From positions 1 through 8,088 of the forward strand of contig JBFMFE010000082.1 in assembly GCA_040752295.1 (NCBI GenBank): DNA of 8,088 nucleotides. Reading direction: 5' to 3'. This document shows, in pieces, positions 1 through 5,357 of the stretch; the first letter of the stretch is position 1, and every line of letters begins with the position of its first letter. This DNA comes from JBFMFE01 sp040752295 (GTDB taxonomy: Bacteria > UBP15 > UBA6099 > JBFMBQ01). The position numbers were made by a program, and so were the translations under genes. Below the pieces are notes generated by a model that ran no database searches, was not told the origin of the DNA, and saw nothing but the letters and a program-made list of their open reading frames with translations.

Positions 1-79
1 GGACAAGGCCGGACCGGCAGCCGCAGACGCAGTTTCGTGGTTTTTCGCCGACCGTTTTTTTTTCGCTGGGGGGGGTCAT
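1..79 (-). CDS. possible start of a small Cys-containing protein, cut by the window edge
   Basis: On the minus strand an ATG at 79-77 opens a frame that stays open for 26 codons to the window edge. It begins MTPPSEKK and later reads NCVCGC, so three cysteines fall within five residues, which could suit metal binding. It lies 33 bases after the stop of the deacetylase gene on the same strand, so it could be the next gene of that block. There is no convincing ribosome binding site. The first codons cross a run of eight C and a run of nine A, which looks more like intergenic DNA. I do not recognise the protein, and the call rests only on position and an open frame. Confidence 0.22.
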   Translation of the reverse strand, partial: MTPPSEKKTVGEKPRNCVCGCRSGLV

Positions 80-112
80 TTTCCGGCAGCCTGCCGTCCC
101 GGCGGCGAAGAC

Positions 113-982
113 TCACGCGCCGGGGGCTTGGCGGCGGGTGGTCTTCCCGCGCGGCGAGAGCGTGAAGCCCGTACCGTCGAGGATCGCGCCGGCGTCCGCC
201 CCGAGGAGGAATTCAAGCTCGTCTTTTCTTCTCTGGAGTTCGCGGCGGGGGAGCTTTGTGTCGTATCCGGAGAACGCAGGGTGGCATACAAGCTCGGCGG
301 TTCCGTCCCGGACGGAGGACAGCGCTCTCCTCAAGGAGAGAAGAGGGCGCGTATCTTTTTTGAAGTCAAGCTGGAAAGCGGCGCCGCCGGGGCGGAGTCC
401 GCTGCGGCGGTAACAGTTAGCCGAGAAACGTGCGAGTGAGTTGTAAGCCGCGTAGCCGAGGTTCTTCGTGTCCGTCCATGATAAGGGGTGGAACGGCGCT
501 GATGAGGAGCGGAACCAGGTTATTCCGTTTTTGCGCGCGATTTCCGAGACGGTTTCGGCGATGCCGGGCAGAAGGTGGACGTTGTGGTGACTGTCGGCGT
601 GAATGAGGGGGACGGCGAAATCCGACATTTTCCCGAATTGCGCCTCCGCCTCGCGCGCCGCGTCCCGCGGGTCGAGGCGCCGTGTGATCCATTTAAAAAA
701 AAACCGCCTGAATCCGAGGAACCTTCCGTCTTCGCCGACGAGCGAGCGGACCTTCTCCGCGGGCAGGAGAGGTGCTCCCTCCGTGAGGTTCAGGTGGACG
801 CCGAGGTCGGGGTCGGGAGACGTTTTTGAGAGACTGCGAACGAAAGCGTCAACGTCCGGCGCGTTCGGGACGAGGCTGCATCCGGTCACGATCCCCCGGT
901 TCACGAGCCGGGTGAGCGGGTCGAGGGATTCGATGGAAAAGCCCGCGTCGTCGGCGTTGATGAAGAGGAACCTTTCAGTCAT
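113..982 (-). CDS. YdjC/ChbG-family carbohydrate deacetylase (HpnK-like)
   Basis: The 289-residue product has the full layout of the YdjC/ChbG family, metal-dependent enzymes that remove acetyl groups from N-acetylated sugars. It opens with FLFINADDAGFS, giving the Asp pair D11/D12. GVHLNLTEG follows with H63, then HADSHHNVH with H128, D130, H132/H133 and H136, and near the end ELVCHPAF with H234. These are the expected metal-ligand and catalytic positions, and the length is normal. There is no signal peptide, so it should act in the cytoplasm. The start ATG overlaps the last eight bases of the upstream glycosyltransferase fragment, which suggests translational coupling; no clear Shine-Dalgarno sequence is seen. 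The substrate is unknown. The neighbouring glycosyltransferases suggest an N-acetylhexosamine on a glycolipid or glycan. HpnK of hopanoid loci is in the same family, but that role is not shown here. Confidence 0.9.
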   Translation of the reverse strand: MTERFLFINADDAGFSIESLDPLTRLVNRGIVTGCSLVPNAPDVDAFVRSLSKTSPDPDLGVHLNLTEGAPLLPAEKVRSLVGEDGRFLGFRRFFFKWITRRLDPRDAAREAEAQFGKMSDFAVPLIHADSHHNVHLLPGIAETVSEIARKNGITWFRSSSAPFHPLSWTDTKNLGYAAYNSLARFSANCYRRSGLRPGGAAFQLDFKKDTRPLLSLRRALSSVRDGTAELVCHPAFSGYDTKLPRRELQRRKDELEFLLGADAGAILDGTGFTLSPRGKTTRRQAPGA

Positions 983-1331
983 GGAGGCGGTTTTTCAAGT
1001 CGTCCAGCTTTATTCTGACCAGGTCTTTGAGCATGATCGCCGAGTCCGCGAAGAGCCTGACCTTAGAGCGCGGGGAGTTTCTGCACCGGACGGGGAGTTC
1101 CGCCACCTTCAGGTTCGCTTTTCTTGCGAGTGTCAGCAGTTCCGCGTCGAAGGCGAAGCGGTTGACGCGGCTTATGAGGGCGATTTTTTTCGCGGCGGTT
1201 GAGGCGAGGAGCTTGAAGCCGCATTGCGTGTCCGCGTAGCGCAGCCCGAGCGGCGCCTTCGTGAGTTTGCGGGCGGAGATCACGACGGACAAAAAAACAC
1301 CTTGTACGCGGGGAATTATTTCGTTTTTCAT
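975..1331 (-). pseudogene. GT2 glycosyltransferase, C-terminal fragment (DPM1-like), N-terminal half missing
   Basis: The 118-residue frame matches only the back part of bacterial DPM1-like family 2 glycosyltransferases. It has DTQCGFK at residues 34-40, RFAFDAELL at 58-66 and ELPVR followed by a PRSKV stretch at 78-91, all highly typical. The front half of the fold is absent: no N-terminal VPxYNE-type strand, no VDDGS nucleotide site and no DxD metal motif. The usual length is about 230-250 residues. An in-frame TAA at 1343-1341 lies 9 bases before the ATG, and the 59 bases up to the next gene hold no remnant of the missing part. The retained motifs are well preserved, so the loss is either recent or the fragment is kept for another reason. 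It has its own strong promoter and its end overlaps the deacetylase start, so it may survive as a translated leader for that gene. It cannot be catalytic alone. Confidence 0.75.
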
Positions 1332-1339
1332 CCGATCGT

Positions 1340-1369
1340 ATTATAGGTTTCCGGTCGGAAACCAGTCAA
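1340..1369 (-). promoter_or_regulatory. near-consensus sigma-70-type promoter for the GT2 fragment and deacetylase
   Basis: On the minus strand a -35 box TTGACT (1369-1364) and a perfect -10 box TATAAT (1345-1340) are separated by 18 bases. Transcription would be expected to start near 1333, only a base or two before the ATG at 1331, so the message would be nearly leaderless. It lies between the upstream radical SAM stop (1391) and the glycosyltransferase fragment, so it would transcribe the fragment and the deacetylase separately from the genes upstream. Confidence 0.7.
1346..1363 (-). promoter_or_regulatory. 18-base palindrome filling the promoter spacer, candidate operator
   Basis: The minus strand reads GGTTTCCG, AC, CGGAAACC: two perfect 8-base inverted arms around a 2-base centre. 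It fills the -35/-10 spacer exactly, with no base left over on either side. A dimeric regulator bound here would sit on the face between the two promoter boxes. MerR-type regulators bind palindromes in this position, though their spacers are usually 19-20 bases. A terminator hairpin for the gene upstream is less likely, because no T run follows. The regulator is not visible in this window. Confidence 0.55.
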
Positions 1370-1390
1370 TAAAACGGCGCCGCGGCGGCG

Positions 1391-2752
1391 TCAGAACCGC
1401 CTGATTTTGAGCAGGAACCTCCTGAAACCCGCGGGCGGCGACAGCCCCCTGGCGAGCGCCGCCGGACGTCGTCCGGAGGCATAGAATTTGAGGACGGCGA
1501 GTTTTTTAAGGGCGGCGAGTCTTCGCGGGTGAAGGGCGATTTTTTCATCGAACGGCGGCGTATCGTAGTAGTTCATCCTGCTGGTATTCACCCTGATGTG
1601 GGGAAGGAATCTCTGGTGGAGGACGGTTCCGGGAAGGGGCGTTGCGATGTTAAAGCTGGCTTCGTCGAGGGGGGAGGAGACCGCGAACCTGATTGTAGCG
1701 GCGATTTCTTTTTCTGTCTCGGTTGGGGCGCCGATCATGAAATACGCTTGAATTTTAAGCCCGAGTCTTTTCGCGATTGTTATTTTTTCCCGCGCCTCTT
1801 CGGGGGTAAAGTCCTTTTCGTAGATTTCGCTGAGGATGCGGCGGCTCGCCGATTCGATCCCGATGAAGATCTTTCTCAATCCGCCTTTTTTGAGTTCCCT
1901 GAGCAGGGCTTCGTCCGCGAGTCTCACGTGGGTGTTGCAGCCCCAATAGATTCCCGGGTGGTTTTTCGAGAGGGTTTCCGCGACGCTCATGCACCATTTC
2001 CTGTCGGCGGTGAAAGTGTCGTCCTCGAACATGAAGCAGTTTATGTCGTGGGCGTTACGGAGCGCGCCCACGAGTTCCGAGACGTACGCCGGGGAATGTT
2101 TTCTTATCGTCCTTCCGAACAGCCGGGTCAGCGTGGGCTGGCAGAACGTGCACCTGAAGGGGCACCCCCTCGTCGCTATTATGTTCATGCCCCTGCTCCG
2201 CGGCGAAACGCTGTCGAGTGAGAACCAGCAGGACGTGTATTTTTTCACGTCGAAGAGGGAGAAGTCGGGGAACGGCAGGGAGTCGAGGTCCGGGATCGGT
2301 TCCGCCGGCGGTGACAGTACGAACGTTCCGTTCCGGACCGCCGCCGTTCCCGGCGCGGCGTCCACCGCGCCGGACGCGACCGCGGGCATGACGCGTTCGC
2401 CTTCCCCGACGACGCACACGTCGGCGCCGGTGTCTTTCAGCGTCTGCTCCGGGAGGACGGTGGGGTGCGGTCCGCCCGCGATGATCTTCATTTCCGGCAG
2501 GGCGTCCCTCGCGGCGCGGCACAGCGCGGCGGCGGTTTCGACCATGGTCGTCATAAGGGACATTCCCATGAAGTCGTATTTTTTCGAGTGGAGCGTTTTC
2601 GCGAACGCCGCGCGCCAGTTCTTTTTGAAGGAAAGGTCGAACAACTCGACCTCGCAGCCGTGTTTTCTGAGCACGGCGCCCAGGAGCGAGAGACCGATGG
2701 GAATGTCCCCCGAGGGGTATCGCGTTCTCGGATAAACGAGGAGGATTCTCAT
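1391..2752 (-). CDS. B12-binding-domain radical SAM protein
   Basis: The 453-residue protein has the two-part layout of cobalamin-binding radical SAM enzymes. The N-terminal Rossmann-like B12-binding domain (about 1-150) starts MRILLVYPRTRYP and carries GGPHPT (93-98) and VVGEGE (114-119). A linker with DLDSLPFPDFSLF follows. The radical SAM barrel has RGCPFRCTFC with cluster cysteines C197, C201 and C204, then FEDDTF near 243, IFIGIESAS near 296-303 and MIGAPTET near 339-346. The C-terminal end is basic (LKFYASGRRP, RRFLLKIRRF). The reaction is expected to start with reductive cleavage of SAM to the deoxyadenosyl radical; the substrate is unknown. The DxHxxG cobalamin-ligand motif is absent (the region reads LFDLSFKKN), so any cobalamin would bind without a protein His ligand. 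It follows the methyltransferase by 49 bases and has a strong Shine-Dalgarno, so the two probably share a transcript. Confidence 0.93.
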   Translation of the reverse strand: MRILLVYPRTRYPSGDIPIGLSLLGAVLRKHGCEVELFDLSFKKNWRAAFAKTLHSKKYDFMGMSLMTTMVETAAALCRAARDALPEMKIIAGGPHPTVLPEQTLKDTGADVCVVGEGERVMPAVASGAVDAAPGTAAVRNGTFVLSPPAEPIPDLDSLPFPDFSLFDVKKYTSCWFSLDSVSPRSRGMNIIATRGCPFRCTFCQPTLTRLFGRTIRKHSPAYVSELVGALRNAHDINCFMFEDDTFTADRKWCMSVAETLSKNHPGIYWGCNTHVRLADEALLRELKKGGLRKIFIGIESASRRILSEIYEKDFTPEEAREKITIAKRLGLKIQAYFMIGAPTETEKEIAATIRFAVSSPLDEASFNIATPLPGTVLHQRFLPHIRVNTSRMNYYDTPPFDEKIALHPRRLAALKKLAVLKFYASGRRPAALARGLSPPAGFRRFLLKIRRF

Positions 2753-2758
2753 GCCTTT

Positions 2759-2764
2759 CCTCCC
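2759..2764 (-). promoter_or_regulatory. strong Shine-Dalgarno of the minus-strand radical SAM gene
   Basis: The minus strand reads GGGAGG, then six bases, then the ATG at 2752-2750. This is the best ribosome binding site among the complete genes of the window and fixes the start of the radical SAM gene. Confidence 0.7.
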
Positions 2765-2801
2765 GCGGATTTCACGGGTCGTTTCCCGCGTGCGGTATGA
2801 G

Positions 2802-3476
2802 TCAGGAAACCGGCTTCGCAGCCACGATCAGGTAATCGGCGTAGGGATGGAGGAGAGGCGGCGGCGCCATGTCAACTGTGAACCCCCTCCCGGACAGGAG
2901 TTTTTTGAAATCGTCCATGTTTCTGAAGTACAGCCTTTTTGACGGGGTCGGCGTGAAACCGCTTCGCACCATGACGTTTTCGTGGAGGAAAGCAATGGAG
3001 AACTTCATGAACGCTTTCACGTGAACGTCCCTGATCAGGAGGACGCCTCCCGGAAGGATTCGTTCGCACTGTTCGAGCACAAGCCCGTCCTGTTCCCGTT
3101 CCGGCAGGTAATGGAGCGAGTCGAAAAATATAACGGCGTTCCATCCGCCCGGCGGCGGCTCGGCGGCGGAGGTGAAATGGATTCCAGTCAGTCCTTCCGA
3201 CGCTTTCCGCGCGATTTCGATTCTTCTCGGGGACGTATCGCAGCCGTATACCTCTCGTCCTTCGCCGGCGATTTTCAGGAAAACCGCCAGTTGCCCCATT
3301 CCGCAGCCGAAATCGAGAACTGCGCCCTCCTTCGGGACGTATCCTTCGAGAAGAGTATACTGTCCCAGAAAGTACCGCGCCCGGACGTAGAGTGAAGCCG
3401 GCGTGCCGAGTTTCCCGTATCTGCGAAACAATTCCTTTTTCGCTTTACCGGCGTTTTTTTCATTTTCTTCAGTCAT
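2802..3476 (-). CDS. class I SAM-dependent methyltransferase
   Basis: The 224-residue protein has the Rossmann methyltransferase core. Motif I, VLDFGCGMGQ, is at residues 53-62. The acidic residue ending strand 2 is D80 in YGCDTS, and it is followed by an SAM-adenine region near HFTSAAE (100-105). Motif IV is NAVIFFDSLHYLP (113-125), and motif VI is ILPGGVLLIRDVH (140-152). No signal peptide or membrane segment is seen, so it is a cytoplasmic transferase that uses SAM for polar methylation on O, N or an activated carbon. The substrate cannot be read from the sequence. The N-terminal 20 residues are rich in Lys and Glu. The ATG at 3476 is preceded in frame by a TGA, so no earlier start exists. 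No Shine-Dalgarno is evident. It is the first gene of the left block and lies downstream of a good minus-strand promoter at 3632-3604. Confidence 0.9.
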   Translation of the reverse strand: MTEENEKNAGKAKKELFRRYGKLGTPASLYVRARYFLGQYTLLEGYVPKEGAVLDFGCGMGQLAVFLKIAGEGREVYGCDTSPRRIEIARKASEGLTGIHFTSAAEPPPGGWNAVIFFDSLHYLPEREQDGLVLEQCERILPGGVLLIRDVHVKAFMKFSIAFLHENVMVRSGFTPTPSKRLYFRNMDDFKKLLSGRGFTVDMAPPPLLHPYADYLIVAAKPVS

Positions 3477-3523
3477 TGCTCACGGACATTGACAGGATGT
3501 GCGTGATCGTTCCGAAAAAACAT
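3473..3523 (-). CDS. possible 16-codon leader peptide overlapping the methyltransferase start
   Basis: An ATG at 3523-3521 opens a 16-codon frame (MFFRNDHAHPVNVREQ). Its TGA stop overlaps the methyltransferase ATG as ATGA. The methyltransferase lacks a visible ribosome binding site, so a terminating ribosome could restart there. The leader frame itself also lacks a clear Shine-Dalgarno, and a frame this short could arise by chance. Confidence 0.22.
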   Translation of the reverse strand: MFFRNDHAHPVNVREQ

Positions 3524-3603
3524 TTTTGAGGCGTTTCTTACTTTTCCCCTGCGAACTCCCGCTCCTTCAAGCGCCATCCGCGCGGCAGGCGCGGACGATA
3601 CGA

Positions 3604-3632
3604 ATTATGGGATGCAGCCGCCCGCGCGTCAA
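3604..3632 (-). promoter_or_regulatory. sigma-70-type promoter of the left block
   Basis: On the minus strand TTGACG (3632-3627) and CATAAT (3609-3604) are spaced by exactly 17 bases, each box one base off consensus. Transcription would start near 3597, giving a leader of about 120 bases before the methyltransferase ATG. Confidence 0.6.
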
Positions 3633-3639
3633 TTACGCG
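3625..3639. promoter_or_regulatory. inverted repeat over the centre of the divergent promoters
   Basis: CGCGT and ACGCG flank a CAATT centre. The palindrome covers the minus-strand -35 box and the place where the -35 contact of the plus-strand promoter would lie. A protein bound here could affect both directions. The arms are only five bases and GC-rich, so chance is a fair alternative. Confidence 0.3.
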
Positions 3640-3649
3640 GCGTCATGAG

Positions 3650-3658
3650 TGTTATAAT
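3650..3658 (+). promoter_or_regulatory. extended -10 promoter of the right block
   Basis: TGTTATAAT is a perfect extended -10 element (TG, one base, TATAAT). No good -35 box is found 16-18 bases upstream, which is acceptable for extended -10 promoters. Transcription should begin near 3665. An in-frame ATG at 3659 directly abuts the -10 box, so it would not be in the message. This supports the downstream start at 3764. Confidence 0.55.
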
Positions 3659-3664
3659 ATGGAA

Positions 3665-3763
3665 AAGAGAGGCTCCCGCGAAAGACGCGCTCCGGGGCTG
3701 GGACTTTTCTTTTTGAGGACGGGAAACGTCACTGGAAAAGGATTTTCACGTATCGGGCAAGGG
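3665..3763 (+). promoter_or_regulatory. structured 5' leader of the right block
   Basis: About 100 bases separate the expected transcription start from the first radical SAM start codon. CGCG at 3677-3680 and 3686-3689 pair across an AAAGA loop, and AGGCTCC (3670-3676) can pair with GGGGCT (3694-3699) outside it. A T-rich stretch follows at 3705-3714. A second small hairpin (GACG, loop GGAAA, CGTC) lies at 3718-3730. The layout loosely resembles an attenuator, but the T tract starts too far from the stem for a standard terminator. No B12-box or cobalamin riboswitch core is recognised. Confidence 0.28.
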
Positions 3764-5287
3764 ATGAAGATCGTATTCGTTTACCCCGCGTTCGGCAGTC
3801 TTGCCATCGAGTATCTTGCCGCGGTGGCGAAGGGGGGGGGTCATGAGGTTGAACTGGTGCTTGACCCGCGTCTGTTCAATGATTCCTTTCTGACGATAGC
3901 CCCGCTGGCGAGGATTTTTTCGATGGAGAGGGCGGTGGTGCGGGAAGTGCGCAGCCACGCGCCCGACCTTGTCGCGTTTTCGGTGGTGACAAGCGATTTT
4001 CCGTGGTTCAGGAGGATCGGCGGCTCGGTTCGCGCCGCCGTGGGCGCGCCGGTCGTCGCCGGGAACATACACGTCACGTCCGTCCCGGAGGAAGTGCTCA
4101 AGCTCGGGTTCGTTGACGCCGTGGTGCGCGGCGAGGGCGAGCGCGCGTTCGCCGGACTGCTCGATTCCCTTGCAGAGGGGGGGATTGACGCGAGCCTGTG
4201 CAACCTCGGCGTGCGGGAAAACGGCGGCGTACGCCTGAATCCGCTGTTTCCGCTGATAGAGGACCTCGACACGCTTCCGTTTCCGGATAAATCGGTGTAC
4301 GGGAAGACGCCGATACTTCCGCGGGACGTTTACACCATCATGGCGTCGCGCGGGTGCCCGTTCAGGTGCTCTTTCTGTAACAACAGCCTTACGAAGAGGC
4401 TTTACGGCGCCGCGGGCTTCGTGCGGACCAGGAGCGTTGACAACGTGATCGAGGAACTCGATATCGCGAACAGGACGTACAGACCGAAGTACGTGAACTT
4501 CTACGACGAGGTGTTCGGCGTGGGCGGCGGCTGGCTCGCGAAGTTCGCCGAGAAATACCCGTCGAGGGTCTCCATCCCGTACATCGCGTGCACGAATCCC
4601 AACGTGGTTGACGGCGATTACGCCCGCCTGCTGAGGGAGTCGGGGTGCACCAAAGTGGACCTCGGCGTCCAGACCATAAACCAGGACAAGCGCAGGGACA
4701 TCTATCACCGGACGGAGAGCACCGAAAAGGTGCGGGAAGCCATTTCAGTTCTGAAAGGCAACGGAATATTCGTTGCGGCGGAGAACATCACAAATTTTCC
4801 CACCGAGACCGAGGCGGACCTCGTCGAGATGGCGAAGTTCTACAACGAGACAAGGCCGGACGTACTGAAGGTGTTCTGGCTCCGTTACTTTCCGGGCACG
4901 GAGATCGTGGATATCGCCCTCCGGCTCGGCGCGCTCACGCCGGCGGACGCGGCGAAGATCAATTCCGGCGAGTTCTCAGGCTCCATCACGCTCGACGATT
5001 CGTCGCCCTCGCTTCACAGGAAGTTCTACCTCTTTTTCGCGCTGACTCAGATTCTGCCGAGGGGATGGATTGATTTCATGATCAGGCGCAGGCTTTACAG
5101 GTTCCTCCCCTCGATGTTTCTGCCGGGAGCCGCGTACACGGCGACACGGCTCCTCATGCGCAAGCCGCCCGGCGTGGAGATAATGCTGCGCCAGCACATG
5201 AAGAGGTACCGTCATTACCTGGGGCGTCTGTTTCTGACGGGTTTTGGAATGCGGGTGTGGGAAAGGGGGCGTTCCACGCGGACGTGA
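3764..5287 (+). CDS. B12-binding-domain radical SAM protein with hydrophobic/basic C-terminus
   Basis: From the ATG at 3764 the product has 507 residues. The B12-binding domain (about 1-160) starts MKIVFVYPAFG and contains AGNIHVTSVPEE (99-110) and VVRGEGE (120-126). The linker reads DLDTLPFPDKSVYG. The radical SAM core has SRGCPFRCSFC with cysteines C198, C202 and C205, then NFYDEVFG (245-252), KVDLGVQTIN (297-306) and TNFPTETE (343-350). The tail from about 420 alternates hydrophobic segments (FYLFFALTQIL, FLPSMFLPGAAY) with basic ones (MIRRRLYR, MKRYRHYLGRLF), so it may sit against the membrane. The DxHxxG motif is missing. A 105-base in-frame extension to an ATG at 3659 is rejected, because that ATG touches the -10 box and the extension has no family similarity. 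The substrate is unknown; the radical could serve methyl transfer or rearrangement of a lipid-linked intermediate. It is the first gene of the right block. Confidence 0.93.
   Translation: MKIVFVYPAFGSLAIEYLAAVAKGGGHEVELVLDPRLFNDSFLTIAPLARIFSMERAVVREVRSHAPDLVAFSVVTSDFPWFRRIGGSVRAAVGAPVVAGNIHVTSVPEEVLKLGFVDAVVRGEGERAFAGLLDSLAEGGIDASLCNLGVRENGGVRLNPLFPLIEDLDTLPFPDKSVYGKTPILPRDVYTIMASRGCPFRCSFCNNSLTKRLYGAAGFVRTRSVDNVIEELDIANRTYRPKYVNFYDEVFGVGGGWLAKFAEKYPSRVSIPYIACTNPNVVDGDYARLLRESGCTKVDLGVQTINQDKRRDIYHRTESTEKVREAISVLKGNGIFVAAENITNFPTETEADLVEMAKFYNETRPDVLKVFWLRYFPGTEIVDIALRLGALTPADAAKINSGEFSGSITLDDSSPSLHRKFYLFFALTQILPRGWIDFMIRRRLYRFLPSMFLPGAAYTATRLLMRKPPGVEIMLRQHMKRYRHYLGRLFLTGFGMRVWERGRSTRT
3832..3840 (+). 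repeat. run of nine G inside the radical SAM reading frame
   Basis: Nine consecutive G encode three glycines at about residues 24-26, just before HEVELV. Gain or loss of a base would shift the frame very early in the gene. The translation on both sides is family-like, so the present length is the in-frame one. Confidence 0.9.
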
Positions 5288-5357
5288 GGGAAACGCCCTT
5301 GCCCGTGCGCGCGCTCCTGCCCGTGCCCGGTCGTTCTCCCCGGGCTGAAAAGAAGCG
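5288..5357 (+). other. 70-base gene junction with short direct repeat and hairpin
   Basis: TGCCCGTGC occurs twice, at 5300-5308 and 5318-5326. Overlapping the second copy, GCCCGG (5325-5330) can pair with CCGGGC (5340-5345) around a 9-base loop. No T run follows, so this is not a standard terminator. The hairpin ends 12 bases before the GTG start of the next gene and could influence its translation or the stability of the message. Confidence 0.35.

Noticed and set aside
113..982. Naming the deacetylase hpnK or chbG
   Set aside because: The family is clear, but the sequence alone does not separate these subfamilies and no hopanoid or chitobiose genes are visible.
603..1202. Plus-strand frame of 199 codons across the deacetylase and GT2 fragment
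   Set aside because: It spans two genes with conserved motifs on the other strand and has no family features of its own.
1346..1363. Palindrome as an intrinsic terminator of the minus-strand radical SAM gene
   Set aside because: No T run follows the stem; it is followed by the -10 box instead.
1989..2735. Plus-strand frame of 248 codons opposite the minus-strand radical SAM gene
   Set aside because: Low-complexity Ser/Ala/Arg composition with no recognisable domain; the opposite strand carries the real gene.
3659..3763. In-frame 35-residue N-terminal extension of the first plus-strand radical SAM gene
   Set aside because: The ATG at 3659 directly abuts the TATAAT box, so it should lie upstream of the transcription start. 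The extension has no family similarity, and MKIVFVYPAFG at 3764 is a typical domain start.
3477..3763. Cobalamin riboswitch in the divergent region, given the B12-binding genes
   Set aside because: GGGAAACGTCACTGG near 3721-3735 looks faintly like riboswitch core words, but the B12 box and the rest of the core are absent.
3746..4708. Long minus-strand open frame of 320 codons opposite the radical SAM gene
   Set aside because: It is an antisense shadow in GC-rich DNA, rich in Arg, His and Pro with no domain. The plus-strand frame has clear cobalamin and radical SAM motifs.
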